Below are positions 46,458-56,879 of a DNA stretch of 64,000 nucleotides, one piece after another. A model generated the notes under the pieces. It saw nothing but the letters and a program-made list of their open reading frames with translations, was not told the origin of the DNA and did no database searches. The position numbers were made by a program, and so were the translations under genes. Origin of the DNA: Pontibacterium granulatum (GTDB lineage: Bacteria > Pseudomonadota > Gammaproteobacteria > Pseudomonadales > Balneatricaceae); assembly GCF_029961155.1 (NCBI RefSeq), contig NZ_JASBRH010000010.1, positions 62,001 to 126,000 of the forward strand. The letters run 5' to 3'. How positions within the stretch are numbered: the stretch's first letter is position 1; each line of letters starts with the position of its first letter.

Positions 46458-47087
46458 GTGAATAGAACGCGTATCAAAATTTGCGGTATCACGCGCCAAG
46501 CGGATGCCGACATTGCCGTGGCAGCAGGAGCTGATGCGCTGGGGTTTGTTTTTTACGATCCAAGCCCACGAAACGTAAGTGTTGAGCAGGCCGCAGACAT
46601 TATTCGTGGGCTACCTGCCTTCGTTACCAGTACGGCACTATTTGTGAATGCCGAGCCTACGTTTGTGCAGCAAGTGATCGACGAGACTGGCATCGATCTG
46701 TTGCAGTTTCACGGCAATGAAGATGTAGCGTACTGCGAACAGTTTTCCCGTCCTTATATGAAAGCGATCCGGATGAAACCGGATGTTGATGTTGCTGCGG
46801 AGTGTCAGCGTTACACCGGTGCTGCAGCCGTTTTGTTAGATGCCTACCGTCCCGGGGTGCCCGGCGGAACAGGCGAATCCTTTGACTGGGAGCGAATCCC
46901 GGCAGAGCTAAGAGGTTCGATTGTGTTGGCGGGTGGTCTGAACCCGGACAACATTCGTAGAGCGGTCGAAACCGTGCGTCCCTTTGCCGTTGATGTCAGC
47001 GGTGGCGTAGAAGCCAGCAAAGGGATTAAAGATAAAGAAAAAGTAGAGAAGTTTACTCAAGAGGTTAACCGTGCCTATCAAGACTGA
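46458..47087 (+). CDS. trpF: Phosphoribosylanthranilate isomerase
   Basis: 209-residue TIM barrel of tryptophan synthesis. Opening [20 protein letters not shown] carries the catalytic Cys; the catalytic Asp is in [16 protein letters not shown]; phosphate site in [10 protein letters not shown] and [14 protein letters not shown]. Starts at GTG 46458 with GGTGAG upstream. Its end overlaps trpB by 17 bases. Confidence 0.96.
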   Translation: MNRTRIKICGITRQADADIAVAAGADALGFVFYDPSPRNVSVEQAADIIRGLPAFVTSTALFVNAEPTFVQQVIDETGIDLLQFHGNEDVAYCEQFSRPYMKAIRMKPDVDVAAECQRYTGAAAVLLDAYRPGVPGGTGESFDWERIPAELRGSIVLAGGLNPDNIRRAVETVRPFAVDVSGGVEASKGIKDKEKVEKFTQEVNRAYQD

Positions 47088-48291
47088 TCTTTCCACAATT
47101 GCGCAGATGCCCGACGAACGTGGGCACTTTGGTCCCTATGGTGGTCGTTTTGTTTCCGAGACCCTGATGGCTGCCCTCCAGCAGCTGGAGGAGACCTATG
47201 AGCGCTTGTGGCGAGACCCAGACTTCCAGGCTGAGTTTGACCGCGATCTGGCGCACTATGTTGGTCGTCCATCCCCGCTGTACCATGCGGTTCACCTGAC
47301 TGAACTCTGTGGCGGCGCGCAGATCTATCTGAAGCGTGAAGACCTGAACCACACGGGTGCTCACAAGGTGAATAACACCATTGGTCAGGCGCTGTTGGCT
47401 AAATACACCGGCAAGCCACGTGTGATAGCTGAAACCGGTGCAGGTCAGCACGGCGTTGCTTCTGCTACCGTAGCTGCACGACTGGGCCTTAAGTGCCAGG
47501 TATACATGGGCGCTGAAGACGTACAGCGTCAGGCCCTGAACGTATACCGCATGAAGTTGCTGGGTGCCGAGGTGATCTCTGTTGAATCCGGTACCCGTAC
47601 CCTGAAAGATGCCATGAACGAAGCGATGCGTGACTGGGTAACCAACGTCGACGATACCTTCTACATCATCGGTACTGCGGCAGGTCCTCACCCGTATCCG
47701 AAGCTGGTACGTGACTTCCAGTCCGTGATTGGACGTGAGGCGCGTGCCCAGTGTCTGGAGCAGGCGGGGCGCTTGCCGGATGTGCTGGTTGCATGTGTCG
47801 GTGGTGGTTCTAACGCTATCGGTCTGTTCCATCCGTTCATCGAAGATGCCGATGTACGTATGGTCGGTGTCGAGGCGGGTGGTTTTGGTGTTGAATCTGG
47901 TCAGCACGCGGCACCACTTACTGCCGGTCGTCCGGGTGTTCTGCATGGTAACCGTACGTACCTGATGGAAGACGACGCGGGTCAGATCCTGGGAACTCAC
48001 TCCGTTTCTGCGGGTCTGGATTACCCAGGTGTCGGACCGGAGCACTCTTACCTGAAAGATGTGGGGCGTGCCGAGTACGTGGCGATCAACGACGATGAAG
48101 CGATGGATGCGTTCCGTACGCTGACCCGCGTTGAAGGTATCATGCCAGCTATCGAGTCCAGTCATGCTGTCGCGCATGCGATGAAGATGGCGAAAGAGAT
48201 GGATAAAGACCAGATCATCGTAGTTAACCTGTCTGGTCGTGGTGACAAAGATATTCATACCGTCGCTCAGATCGACGGTATCCAGGTCTGA
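47071..48291 (+). CDS. trpB: Tryptophan synthase beta chain
   Basis: 406 residues, PLP enzyme joining indole and serine. PLP lysine K99 in [26 protein letters not shown]; phosphate loop [21 protein letters not shown] near the end. Starts at GTG 47071 within the end of trpF (17-bp overlap), so the two are translationally coupled. trpA follows after 28 bp. Beta chain next to trpF and accD differs from Pseudomonas aeruginosa, where trpBA lies elsewhere. Confidence 0.97.
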   Translation: MPIKTDLSTIAQMPDERGHFGPYGGRFVSETLMAALQQLEETYERLWRDPDFQAEFDRDLAHYVGRPSPLYHAVHLTELCGGAQIYLKREDLNHTGAHKVNNTIGQALLAKYTGKPRVIAETGAGQHGVASATVAARLGLKCQVYMGAEDVQRQALNVYRMKLLGAEVISVESGTRTLKDAMNEAMRDWVTNVDDTFYIIGTAAGPHPYPKLVRDFQSVIGREARAQCLEQAGRLPDVLVACVGGGSNAIGLFHPFIEDADVRMVGVEAGGFGVESGQHAAPLTAGRPGVLHGNRTYLMEDDAGQILGTHSVSAGLDYPGVGPEHSYLKDVGRAEYVAINDDEAMDAFRTLTRVEGIMPAIESSHAVAHAMKMAKEMDKDQIIVVNLSGRGDKDIHTVAQIDGIQV

Positions 48292-48319
48292 TTTTCGGAC
48301 CTTAAGGACGGTAAAGAAC

Positions 48320-49126
48320 ATGAATCGAATTGCAGCGTGTTTTGAACGCCTGAAAGAGCAGGGCCGTCAGGCCCTGATTCCTTACATCACTGCTGGCGAC
48401 CCGGCTCCAGCCGCGACTGTACCAACCATGCACGCCATGGTTGAAGCGGGTGCGGATATCATTGAGCTGGGTATCCCGTTTTCCGATCCGATGGCTGACG
48501 GCCCGACCATTCAGCTGGCGTGTGAGCGCTCCCTGATGCACGGTACCCGCTTGCTGGACGTTCTGGAGATGGTGAAAACCTTCCGCGAGAAAGATCAGGA
48601 AACCCCTGTGGTCCTGATGGGGTACCTGAACCCGGTAGAGGTGTTGGGTTACAAATCCTTTGCTGAGCAAGCTGCCGCTGCCGGTGTTGATGGTGCCCTG
48701 ATCGTCGATCTGCCGCCGGAAGAGGCTGAAGGTGAGTTTGATCAGGTGATGAAGGCAAACGGCCTGGATACCATCTATCTGCTGGCGCCAACCACCGAAG
48801 AGAGCCGCGTCGAGAAGGTTTGTAAGGCAGGTAGTGGCTACCTGTATTACGTATCTGTGAAAGGGGTGACCGGTTCTGCAGCGCTGGATGTTCAGGCGGT
48901 TGCGGATAAGCTGGACGTTGTACGTAGATATACGGATCTGCCGATCGGTGTGGGCTTTGGTATCAAAGATGCTGAGTCTGCCAAGGCGGTATCCGGCGTT
49001 GCTGACGGTGTAATCGTGGGTAGCGTACTGGTAAACAAGATTGCATCGCTGGTTGCTCAGCAGGACGAGATCCCTGCACAGGTCTCTGCCATCGTGGCTG
49101 AGCTGCGCACTGCGATGGACGCGTGA
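48320..49126 (+). CDS. trpA: Tryptophan synthase alpha chain
   Basis: 268 residues. Cleaves indole-3-glycerol phosphate and passes indole to TrpB. Catalytic E49 and D60 both present in [19 protein letters not shown]; phosphate site [18 protein letters not shown] 48320 ([18 protein letters not shown]) is the family start; the earlier in-frame start lies within trpB. Confidence 0.97.
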   Translation: MNRIAACFERLKEQGRQALIPYITAGDPAPAATVPTMHAMVEAGADIIELGIPFSDPMADGPTIQLACERSLMHGTRLLDVLEMVKTFREKDQETPVVLMGYLNPVEVLGYKSFAEQAAAAGVDGALIVDLPPEEAEGEFDQVMKANGLDTIYLLAPTTEESRVEKVCKAGSGYLYYVSVKGVTGSAALDVQAVADKLDVVRRYTDLPIGVGFGIKDAESAKAVSGVADGVIVGSVLVNKIASLVAQQDEIPAQVSAIVAELRTAMDA

Positions 49127-49164
49127 AAGAACTGACGCTTAAGTAAAGATTTGGAAAAACATAC

Positions 49165-50025
49165 ATGAGTAACTGGCTGGAAAAAATCGTTCCCTCTTTG
49201 GTTCGCAACGAAACCAAGCGTTCCAACATTCCAGAAGGGCTGTGGAAGAAGTGTCCTAAATGTGACGCACCACTGTACCGCCCGGAACTGGAAAAGAACC
49301 TGAGCGTTTGTCCTAAATGCGACCACCATATGCGCCTGAACGCGCGTAAGCGTCTGGAACTGTTCCTGGATGAGCAGAACCGTACCGAGCTTGCGACAGA
49401 GGTGGAGCCGGTCGATCGCCTGAAGTTTAAGGACTCCAAAAAGTATAAAGACCGTCTGGTTGCGGCGCAGAAAGCCACCGAAGAGAAAGACGCACTGATC
49501 GCAATGCGCGGTGAGCTGAACGGTCAGCCAATCGTTGCAGTAGCGTTCGAGTTCCAGTTCATGGGCGGTTCCATGGGCGCTGTTGTAGGTGAGCGTTTTG
49601 TCCGCGCGGCCAAAGTGAGTCTTGAAGAGAAGATTCCTCTGGTATGCTTCTCCGCATCCGGTGGCGCACGTATGCAGGAAGCACTGTTCTCGCTGATGCA
49701 GATGGCGAAAACCAGTGCGGTGCTGGAAAAACTGAAAGCGCAGGGTATCCCTTACATCTCTGTTCTGACTGACCCTGTTTATGGCGGTGTGTCTGCGAGT
49801 CTGGCGATGCTGGGTGACCTGAATATCGGTGAACCTAAAGCGCTGGTTGGTTTTGCAGGACCGCGTGTAATCGAGCAGACTGTACGCGAAAAGTTGCCGG
49901 AAGGTTTCCAGCGCAGTGAATTCCTGCTGGAGCACGGTCAGGTGGATATGATCATTCACCGTCATGAGATGCGTGAGCGTCTGGATTCTATCCTGCGCAA
50001 GCTGACCCGTCAGCCAGCGGCCTGA
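49165..50025 (+). CDS. accD: Acetyl-CoA carboxylase carboxyltransferase beta subunit
   Basis: 286 residues. Transfers carboxyl from biotin to acetyl-CoA together with AccA. N-terminal zinc ribbon with C30, C33, C49 and C52 (KCPKCD...VCPKCD), then the crotonase-like fold: [40 protein letters not shown]. 38 bp after trpA; a terminator follows before folC. Confidence 0.97.
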   Translation: MSNWLEKIVPSLVRNETKRSNIPEGLWKKCPKCDAPLYRPELEKNLSVCPKCDHHMRLNARKRLELFLDEQNRTELATEVEPVDRLKFKDSKKYKDRLVAAQKATEEKDALIAMRGELNGQPIVAVAFEFQFMGGSMGAVVGERFVRAAKVSLEEKIPLVCFSASGGARMQEALFSLMQMAKTSAVLEKLKAQGIPYISVLTDPVYGGVSASLAMLGDLNIGEPKALVGFAGPRVIEQTVREKLPEGFQRSEFLLEHGQVDMIIHRHEMRERLDSILRKLTRQPAA

Positions 50026-50076
50026 TCCGGAAGCGATCGTTCATTGGATTGCATAACAAACATGCATTAAAAAATA

Positions 50077-50107
50077 GCCGGCAGTGGCATTACGCTGCCG
50101 GCTTTTC
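50077..50107 (+). terminator. Rho-independent terminator after accD
   Basis: GCCGGCAG...CTGCCGGC, 8-pair stem with a 10-base loop, A-rich before and TTTTCTGTTT after. Ends about 20 bases before folC, so folC may depend on read-through or on a promoter inside accD. Confidence 0.8.
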
Positions 50108-50128
50108 TGTTTCTTGTAGTAGGTATTT

Positions 50129-51406
50129 ATGACGCAGGTAACCGACGGTTTTTCCCTTGACGAATGGCTCTCCTGGATCGAAGCCTGTCACCCCGCCGAG
50201 ATTGAGCTGGGCTTGGAACGTGTCAGCCAGGTGGCTGATGCCATGGGTGTGCGCTCTCCAAAATCCAAGGTGATCACTATTGCCGGCACGAACGGTAAGG
50301 GTTCAACCGTGACCTATCTGGAGACCATTCTGGGTAAAGCGGGTTACAGCGTTGGCTGCTACACATCTCCGCATTTTCGTAAGTACAACGAGCGTGTTCG
50401 TCTGAACGGCCGGAACATCTCCGATGAGGAGCTGTGCCAGGCGTTCCGGACAATTACTGAAGCACGTAAAGATATTCCGATGACGTACTTCGAGTACGGC
50501 ACCCTGGCCGCACTTGAAATTTTTGGTCGCAAAGAGCCGGATGTAATCCTGCTGGAAGTCGGTCTGGGTGGTCGTCTGGACGCGGTAAATATCGTGGATG
50601 CAGATATTTCTATTGTGACCAGTATTGCTATCGACCACGTGGATTGGTTGGGTGACGATCGAGAAGTGATCGGTCGCGAAAAATCCGGCATCTTCCGTAA
50701 AAACTGTCCTGCTGTATGTGGTGAGGCTGATCCTACTGCATCGGTCGCAGAGGTTGCGGCTGAAACCGGAGCGGTGTTGTACCAGGTGGGCAAGCAGTTT
50801 AATTACCAGATAGACGGTCAGAAATGGAACTGGCAGGGTGTTTGTCCGGTCGGAGAAACACTGCGGTTGGAAAGCCTGCCGCTGCCAACGCTGCCATTGC
50901 CTAACGCAGCAACCGCGCTACAGGTGCTTGCAGTCGCGGGTCTTGATGTATCCGTCGACGCGATCCGGGCAGGGCTTGAAGAGGCAACGATGACCGGCCG
51001 CATGCAGTGTGTGGAACTGGCGAACGGTACGGCGTGGCTGGATGTGGCGCACAACCCTGAAGCGGCGGAACTTTTGGCAGCACGCCTGGCAGCAAAGGGT
51101 CAGCAAGTTCATATGGTGCTGGGTATGCTGGGCGATAAGGATTTTGCGTCAGTTATCGAGATTTTGCGCCCACAAGTGTCATACTGGTACCTGGCCGACC
51201 TCAATGTACCCCGAGGTCAGAAGGCGGAGGTACTGGCGACACACCTAACCATTGAAATGGATGCCGGACGGTGTGCTTGCTTTGGTACGGTGGCTGAGGC
51301 GTTGGATGCTGCGCAGGATAAGTTGAGCAAGGAAAATAGTTTGCTGGTCGCGGGTTCATTTTTTACAGTGAGCGATGCTCTCGATCATCTTGGAGTGGAT
51401 GAGTAA
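50129..51406 (+). CDS. folC: Dihydrofolate synthase / folylpolyglutamate synthase
   Basis: 425 residues, Mur-ligase fold. Adds glutamate to dihydropteroate and to folates. ATP loop TIAGTNGKGSTVTYLE; SPHFRKYNERVRLNG; LEVGLGGRLDAVNIVD; DVAHNPEAAELLAA. Two-base gap to dedD and standard accD-folC-dedD order. Confidence 0.96.
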   Translation: MTQVTDGFSLDEWLSWIEACHPAEIELGLERVSQVADAMGVRSPKSKVITIAGTNGKGSTVTYLETILGKAGYSVGCYTSPHFRKYNERVRLNGRNISDEELCQAFRTITEARKDIPMTYFEYGTLAALEIFGRKEPDVILLEVGLGGRLDAVNIVDADISIVTSIAIDHVDWLGDDREVIGREKSGIFRKNCPAVCGEADPTASVAEVAAETGAVLYQVGKQFNYQIDGQKWNWQGVCPVGETLRLESLPLPTLPLPNAATALQVLAVAGLDVSVDAIRAGLEEATMTGRMQCVELANGTAWLDVAHNPEAAELLAARLAAKGQQVHMVLGMLGDKDFASVIEILRPQVSYWYLADLNVPRGQKAEVLATHLTIEMDAGRCACFGTVAEALDAAQDKLSKENSLLVAGSFFTVSDALDHLGVDE

Positions 51407-51408
51407 CT

Positions 51409-51960
51409 ATGCAAGAGAAGCTGAAATACAGGTTGATTGGTCTGGTGGTTATTGTGGTATCAGCCGGTATTCTGTTTCCCCTGTTGTTTAATGGCGAGGG
51501 CTATCGGGAGCGCCATCTGGAGTCCGCAATCCCGGCTGTGCCGCCATTGCCTGAAGTGGTTAAGATCGAACCGCAGTCTAAAACGCTGCCGGATACCAGT
51601 GAGGTGGCCGCGCCGGAACCTCCTGCACCGGCGCCGAAAAAGTCGGCCGAGCTGGTGAAAAAGATCGAAACTAAAAAGCCAGTGATCAGTGTTGATGAAG
51701 AGAAACCAACACTCGATAAGCAGGGGGTGCCGGTCGCATGGACATTGCAGTTAGCCACCTTCAGTGACGAAGGCAATGCGAAGGAACTGCGTGGCCAACT
51801 GATCGATGCTGGGCATAAAGTGTATACCCGAAAAAACGGTAATTTGGTCAAGGTGTATGTTGGCCCTGATTTTCAGCGTTCAAAACTTGAAGCACTTAAA
51901 ACCAAGCTCAAGAAAGATCTGAATCTGGATGGCATTATCGTGCGTTTCTCTACTCGCTGA
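51409..51960 (+). CDS. dedD: SPOR-domain protein DedD
   Basis: 183 residues. Inner-membrane division protein whose SPOR domain binds denuded septal glycan. One transmembrane helix at about 9-27 (IGLVVIVVSAGILFPLLF), a Pro/Lys/Glu-rich periplasmic linker, and a C-terminal SPOR domain (WTLQLATFSDEGNAKELRGQ to IIVRF). Starts two bases after folC. Typical DedD length and location. Confidence 0.92.
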   Translation: MQEKLKYRLIGLVVIVVSAGILFPLLFNGEGYRERHLESAIPAVPPLPEVVKIEPQSKTLPDTSEVAAPEPPAPAPKKSAELVKKIETKKPVISVDEEKPTLDKQGVPVAWTLQLATFSDEGNAKELRGQLIDAGHKVYTRKNGNLVKVYVGPDFQRSKLEALKTKLKKDLNLDGIIVRFSTR

Positions 51961-51973
51961 AGATAAAGGCCTC

Positions 51974-51982
51974 TGGTAGAAT
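51974..51982 (+). promoter_or_regulatory. Candidate extended -10 promoter for cvpA-purF
   Basis: TGGTAGAAT is an extended -10 (TGn plus TAGAAT) just after the dedD stop and about 30 bases before cvpA. No -35 is visible, as allowed for this promoter type. Confidence 0.45.
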
Positions 51983-52012
51983 GCGCGCATCTTTCTAGGG
52001 TAGTTACAGAAA

Positions 52013-52507
52013 ATGAATTGGGCTGACTGGGCTATCGTGGCGATCATCGCCATTTCCTGTTTATTTAGTGTTCGTCGCGGATTTGTAAAAGAGGCGCTTT
52101 CTCTGGTTACCTGGGTTGCGGCCTTTATGGTGGCTCGTACCTTTGTGACGCCGATGACGGAAATTCTGCAGCCCTACATCGACACCCCTTCTCTCCGTGT
52201 TGCCGCGGCCTTTGCTAGTCTGTTTATTGTCACCCTTATTGTCGGTGCCCTGATTGGGCAGCTATTTGGCATGCTGGTGGAAGCAACCGGCCTCAGCGCA
52301 ACCGACCGTATGCTGGGTATCGCTTTTGGCGCTGCACGCGGCGGTTTGATCGTGGTCGTGCTGGTTATGCTGGCAGGCGAGACGCCTGCGGCACAAGATT
52401 CCTGGTGGCGTGAGTCCCAGTTGATTCCCCACTTTGCGTTAATGGAAGCCTGGACCAGGGATGTGGCAGGTGAAGTTGCAGATTTGATCTGGAACGCAGG
52501 ACGCTAA
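52013..52507 (+). CDS. cvpA: Colicin V production family protein CvpA
   Basis: 164 residues, four hydrophobic helices, inner membrane. Opening WADWAIVAIIAISCLFSVRRGFVKEA is the family signature in shorter form: the RRGFVKEALSL motif is diagnostic. Precedes purF as in E. coli. Its role (envelope homeostasis, export of colicin V) is poorly understood. Confidence 0.93.
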   Translation: MNWADWAIVAIIAISCLFSVRRGFVKEALSLVTWVAAFMVARTFVTPMTEILQPYIDTPSLRVAAAFASLFIVTLIVGALIGQLFGMLVEATGLSATDRMLGIAFGAARGGLIVVVLVMLAGETPAAQDSWWRESQLIPHFALMEAWTRDVAGEVADLIWNAGR

Positions 52508-52552
52508 GAATAAAATTTTTGAGATTACCATTTCCCTTCGAGGTGAGTTCGG

Positions 52553-54079
52553 ATGTGCGGTATTGTAGGCATTGTTGCCAAATCCTATGTTAATCAGACT
52601 ATTTTTGATGCCCTGACGGTGCTGCAGCACCGTGGCCAGGATGCGGCAGGTATGGTGACCTGTGAAAGTGATCGTTTCTTCCTGCGTAAAGACAACGGTC
52701 TGGTGAACGAAGTGTTCCGCACCCGTCACATGAAACGCCTGGGCGGTAACATGGGTATCGGTCACGTGCGTTACCCAACTGCCGGCTCCTCCAGCTCCGC
52801 TGAAGCACAGCCGTTCTACGTGAACTCTCCGTACGGTATTGCGCTGGCGCACAACGGTAACCTGACCAACGCAGAAGAACTGGCCGAGAAGATGTTCCGT
52901 GCTGACCTGCGTCACATCAACACGACGTCTGACTCTGAAGTGTTGCTGAACGTGTTTGCACACGAATTGCAGCGTCAGGGTAAACTGGTACCAGAATCCT
53001 CTGACATCTTTGCCGCGGTAGAACGTGTTCATGAGCGTGTTAAAGGTGGCTACGCCGTTGTAGCTGTTATCACCGGCTACGGTATTCTCGCATTCCGCGA
53101 CCCGAACGGCATCCGCCCACTGGTATACGGCAAACGTGTTCTGGAAAACGGTGAAGAGGAGTTCATGGTTGCGTCCGAAAGTGTCGCGCTGGACGTGGCC
53201 GGTTTTGAACTGGTTCGCGATATCGAGCCGGGCGAAGCGATCTTCATTACTATGGACGGCAAAGTTGAGACACAGCAGTGTGCGAAAGACAGCCGTCTGA
53301 CACCATGCCTCTTCGAATACGTCTACCTGGCGCGTCCGGACTCCATCATCGATGAAGTGTCCGTACATAAAGCACGTATGCGTATGGGGGTGAAGCTGGC
53401 AGAAAAAGTGCTGCGCGAAATGCCAGAACACGACATCGATGTGATTATCCCGATTCCGGATACCAGCCGAACGTCTGCTCTGGAAATGGCATACCACCTG
53501 GATGTTAAATTCCGCGAAGGTTTCATCAAAAACCGCTATGTGGGCCGTACCTTCATCATGCCGGGTCAGGAGCAGCGCAAGAAATCCGTGCGTCGCAAGC
53601 TGAACCCGATCGAGATGGAGTTTAAAGACAAGGTTGTCATGCTGGTGGATGATTCCATCGTGCGCGGTACCACCTCTCAGCAGATCGTACAGATGGCACG
53701 CGATATGGGTGCCAAGAAAGTGTACTTCGCATCTGCAGCGCCTGCTGTGCGTTTTCCAAACGTGTACGGTATCGACATGCCGTCCGTTAACGAGCTGATC
53801 GCACACGGCCGTACCGATGAAGAAGTGGCAAAAGAGATTGGCTGTGACTGGATGCTGTACCAGGATCTGGAAGACCTGAAAGAGAGCGTCCTGGCCGGCA
53901 ACCCAAAGATTCAGGATTTTGACACCTGTGTATTTGATGGCAAATACGTCGCGGGTGATATCGACCAGACTTACCTGGATCGCCTGGAAGAGAAGCGTAA
54001 CGACTCAGCGAAAGCTGAAGAGAACGGGCAGCAAGTGAAAAGTAACGAATCGTCAGATCTGCACAGCAAGATCGACTGA
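52553..54079 (+). CDS. purF: Amidophosphoribosyltransferase
   Basis: 508 residues. First committed step of purine synthesis: PRPP plus glutamine to phosphoribosylamine. The N-terminal nucleophile Cys2 is directly after Met (MCGIVGIV), followed by the glutamine amidotransferase domain ([11 protein letters not shown]). The phosphoribosyltransferase domain has the PRPP loop [27 protein letters not shown] precedes ATG 52553. No PurR-type operator is evident upstream. Confidence 0.98.
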   Translation: MCGIVGIVAKSYVNQTIFDALTVLQHRGQDAAGMVTCESDRFFLRKDNGLVNEVFRTRHMKRLGGNMGIGHVRYPTAGSSSSAEAQPFYVNSPYGIALAHNGNLTNAEELAEKMFRADLRHINTTSDSEVLLNVFAHELQRQGKLVPESSDIFAAVERVHERVKGGYAVVAVITGYGILAFRDPNGIRPLVYGKRVLENGEEEFMVASESVALDVAGFELVRDIEPGEAIFITMDGKVETQQCAKDSRLTPCLFEYVYLARPDSIIDEVSVHKARMRMGVKLAEKVLREMPEHDIDVIIPIPDTSRTSALEMAYHLDVKFREGFIKNRYVGRTFIMPGQEQRKKSVRRKLNPIEMEFKDKVVMLVDDSIVRGTTSQQIVQMARDMGAKKVYFASAAPAVRFPNVYGIDMPSVNELIAHGRTDEEVAKEIGCDWMLYQDLEDLKESVLAGNPKIQDFDTCVFDGKYVAGDIDQTYLDRLEEKRNDSAKAEENGQQVKSNESSDLHSKID

Positions 54080-54090
54080 GGTATAGCCCT

Positions 54091-55308
54091 ATGCACAAGC
54101 CTGGTTTTGAACGAGAAGAGCGTATCCAGTTTGAAGGCGACAATTACGCCTTCGATACGCTGGCAGTACGTGCCGGCCAGCGCCGCACCGGTGAAGGTGA
54201 ACACAGCGACCCGATCTACCTGACTTCAAGCTACGTGTTTTCATCGGCGCGCGAGGCAGCTGCGCGCTTTGGTGGTGAAGAAGAGGGTAATATCTACTCC
54301 CGCTTCACCAATCCAACCGTGCAGGCATTTGAACGTCGCATCGCGGCGCTGGAAGGCGCAGAGCGCGCAGTTGCAACTTCATCCGGTATGGCGGCGATCA
54401 TGGCCGTGGGTATTGCACTGATGCAGCAGGGCGACCACGTTGTCTGCTCTCGCAGCGTGTTTGGTTCGACGGTGTCTCTGTTCAATAAATACCTGACCCG
54501 TGCGGGCATCGAGACCACCTTTGTTGACCCGACCGATCTGGACGCGTGGCGCGCGGCGATCCGCCCGAACACGCGGTTGTTCTTCATGGAAACGCCGTCC
54601 AACCCGCTGGCTGAGCTGACGGATATTGAAGCGGTTTCCAAGATCGCACATGAGCAGGGCGCACTGCTGGCCGTCGATAACTGTTTCTGTACTCCGGCGC
54701 TGCAACAGCCGCTGAAGCAGGGGGCAGATATCGTGATCCACTCGGCGACCAAGTACCTGGACGGTCAGGGACGTTGTGTAGGTGGTGTGGTACTGGGTTC
54801 TGATAAGCTGATGGAAGAGATCTTCGGCTATGTGCGCACCTGTGGCGCGTGTCTGAGTCCGTTCAACGCCTGGAACTTTATGACCGGTCTGGAGACCCTC
54901 AGCCTGCGTATGAAGGCGCACAGTGACGCGGCGATGGCTCTGGCATTGTGGCTCGAGCAGCAGGACGGTATCGACAAAGTGTACTATTCAGGTCTGAAGA
55001 GCCACCCGCAACACGATCTGGCAGTGGAACAGCAGAGCGCGTTTGGTGGTGTGCTGTCCTTTGAGGTGCGCGGTGGCAAAGAAGCGGCGTTTAACTTTAT
55101 CGATGCCACTGAGATGTTTTCTATTACCGGTAACCTGGGTGACGTGAAAACTACGATCACCCATCCTGGCACCACCACCCACGGTCGTATGAGCGTGGAA
55201 GAGCGTGCTGAAGCCGGTATTAAAGACAACCTGATCCGTGTTTCCGTGGGCCTTGAAGATCTGGAAGATATCAAAGCAGATATGCTGCGTGGCTTGGCGG
55301 CGATCTAA
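54091..55308 (+). CDS. metZ: O-succinylhomoserine sulfhydrylase
   Basis: 405 residues, Cys/Met metabolism PLP enzyme. Makes homocysteine from O-succinylhomoserine and sulfide. PLP lysine K221 in IHSATKYLDGQGR; SSGMAAIMA; METPSNPLAELTD. Position after purF matches metZ of Pseudomonas, which distinguishes it from metB and metY. ATG 54091 lies 11 bp after the purF stop. Its stop overlaps the convergent thpR stop by three bases. Confidence 0.93.
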   Translation: MHKPGFEREERIQFEGDNYAFDTLAVRAGQRRTGEGEHSDPIYLTSSYVFSSAREAAARFGGEEEGNIYSRFTNPTVQAFERRIAALEGAERAVATSSGMAAIMAVGIALMQQGDHVVCSRSVFGSTVSLFNKYLTRAGIETTFVDPTDLDAWRAAIRPNTRLFFMETPSNPLAELTDIEAVSKIAHEQGALLAVDNCFCTPALQQPLKQGADIVIHSATKYLDGQGRCVGGVVLGSDKLMEEIFGYVRTCGACLSPFNAWNFMTGLETLSLRMKAHSDAAMALALWLEQQDGIDKVYYSGLKSHPQHDLAVEQQSAFGGVLSFEVRGGKEAAFNFIDATEMFSITGNLGDVKTTITHPGTTTHGRMSVEERAEAGIKDNLIRVSVGLEDLEDIKADMLRGLAAI

Positions 55309-55823
55309 TCCGCTAGAAACTCCGCCTCCACCTGATGTACTGCGCCGTCCTGGCGCAGTACGCTGCTCTTAAGCAGAAAGCGATCCACACCGAATTCAAA
55401 GCGACGATGGTTGAGCCTGTGTTGAAGGTGTTCAACGGCAGGTCCGGGATTGCTGCGACAGCGCCCCAGCGTCAGGTGTGGATGAAAGCGCCGGTGTTCC
55501 AGTTGAATCGCGATACTGCGCAACCTATGTGCCAGCTGCTTCTGTAGTCGTATCAGAGTGGCATTCGTTTCAAAGCCCAGCCACAATGCACCGTGCTGAA
55601 AGCAGCCCACATCGTGCGTTTTAAGCTCAAATGGATCAAAGTGGATCTCGGTGAGCTGTTCGCACAGTTCATCAAAGCGGTTTTCAGGCTGTTCGCCCAG
55701 AAATGCCAGTGTCAGGTGAAACTGGTCAGTGTTGTTCCAGCGGATCTGGCTCGAAGGAAACTGCAGATCGCTGATCTCTTCACAGACCTCGGTCGGTGGA
55801 TCCAGCGCAATAAACAGACGCAT
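55305..55823 (-). CDS. thpR: RNA 2',3'-cyclic phosphodiesterase (2'-5' RNA ligase family)
   Basis: 172 residues. The two H-x-T-x motifs of the 2H phosphoesterase family are present: FHLTLAFLGEQ and HPHLTLGRC. ATG 55823 (MRLFIALDPPTEV) has AAGGAG seven bases upstream; the in-frame ATG at 55829 is too close to it, and a much longer open frame upstream runs antisense to dusC. Family members hydrolyse 2',3'-cyclic phosphates of RNA. Divergent from dusC, 90 bp apart. Confidence 0.9.
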   Translation of the reverse strand: MRLFIALDPPTEVCEEISDLQFPSSQIRWNNTDQFHLTLAFLGEQPENRFDELCEQLTEIHFDPFELKTHDVGCFQHGALWLGFETNATLIRLQKQLAHRLRSIAIQLEHRRFHPHLTLGRCRSNPGPAVEHLQHRLNHRRFEFGVDRFLLKSSVLRQDGAVHQVEAEFLAD

Positions 55824-55913
55824 CGGCATACTCCTTATCCCGGCCTGTAGTATAAATAGGGCCGGTAACATAAATAATCGTTTGATGTACCAAAAACAGC
55901 AAGAGCACCACAG

Positions 55914-56879
55914 ATGAAGATTGTCCTCGCCCCGATGGAGGGACTGGTAGACCCGATCATGCGTAACCTGCTGACACGTGTCAGTGATATTGATTACTGC
56001 GTGACTGAGTTCGTGCGTGTCTCGGAGCGGGTCTTGCCTGCGCACCTCTTTAAGAAGACCTGTCCTGAGCTTCATCACGGCGGCAAAACTGCTGCGGGTG
56101 TGCCAGTGCACGTGCAGTTGCTGGGCAGTGACCCTCAGATGATGGCTCTCAACGCAGCCAAGGTCGTTCGCCTGGGTGCACCGGCAGTTGATCTTAACTT
56201 CGGTTGTCCCTCCAAAGGGGTGAACGCCAACCGGGGTGGCGCAATCTTGCTGGAAACACCTAACGAGGTACATGACATCGTATCTGCGGTGCGAAAGGCC
56301 GTGCCTAAGGATGTGCCGGTGACCGCAAAAATGCGTCTGGGTTACAAAGACAAGTCGTTGTACTTGGACAACGCAGCTGCGATTGCGGATGCGGGTGCTG
56401 CGCAGGTGACGGTACATGCGCGGACCAAAGTGGAAGGCTATAAACCGCCTGCCCATTGGGAGTACATCGCCCGTATTCGTGAATACGTGAAGATCCCTGT
56501 TGTTGCCAATGGCGAGATCTGGAGCTTTGAAGACTACCAGCGCTGCCGTGAGGTGAGTGGCTGTGAAGATGTAATGATCGGCCGTGGTCAGATTTCTCAG
56601 CCGGACCTGGTAAAAGCGATCAAGGCGCAGCGGGATGGTGCACCGGTTGACCCCATTCGCTGGCTGGAGATTGTCGGCTTACTGCTGGACCATATGGAAC
56701 AGTCCACCGAACGTATGTTACCGGGGTACGTGCATGGCCGTATCAAGCAGTGGTTGCACCACCTGAAACGTTGTTTCCCAGAGGCAGTGGCGTTGTTTAA
56801 TCAGGTGAAGGTGATCAAAGATATTGATCTGTTGCGCCAGGCATTAGAGGTAGAACAGACTCGGCTTAAAGGGGATTAA
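55914..56879 (+). CDS. dusC: tRNA-dihydrouridine(16) synthase
   Basis: 321 residues, FMN TIM barrel that reduces U16 in the tRNA D-loop. LAPMEGLVDPIMR and TEFVRVSERVLP, then the catalytic Cys in NFGCPSKGVNANRGG; IGRGQISQPDLV; and HGRIKQWLHHLKRCF in the C-terminal domain. The ITEFVRV-like segment and C-terminal helices match DusC rather than DusA or DusB. Its stop overlaps the convergent radical SAM gene stop: both use TTAA. Confidence 0.93.
   Translation: MKIVLAPMEGLVDPIMRNLLTRVSDIDYCVTEFVRVSERVLPAHLFKKTCPELHHGGKTAAGVPVHVQLLGSDPQMMALNAAKVVRLGAPAVDLNFGCPSKGVNANRGGAILLETPNEVHDIVSAVRKAVPKDVPVTAKMRLGYKDKSLYLDNAAAIADAGAAQVTVHARTKVEGYKPPAHWEYIARIREYVKIPVVANGEIWSFEDYQRCREVSGCEDVMIGRGQISQPDLVKAIKAQRDGAPVDPIRWLEIVGLLLDHMEQSTERMLPGYVHGRIKQWLHHLKRCFPEAVALFNQVKVIKDIDLLRQALEVEQTRLKGD

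Noticed and set aside
47065-48321. 418-codon open frame antisense to trpB
   Set aside because: It mirrors a well-conserved gene with all catalytic motifs. Its protein is rich in Arg, Thr, His and Val with no domain, as expected from the codon bias of the opposite strand.
55824-56456. Long in-frame extension upstream of thpR
   Set aside because: It runs antisense through dusC. The ribosome site and family alignment place the thpR start at 55823.
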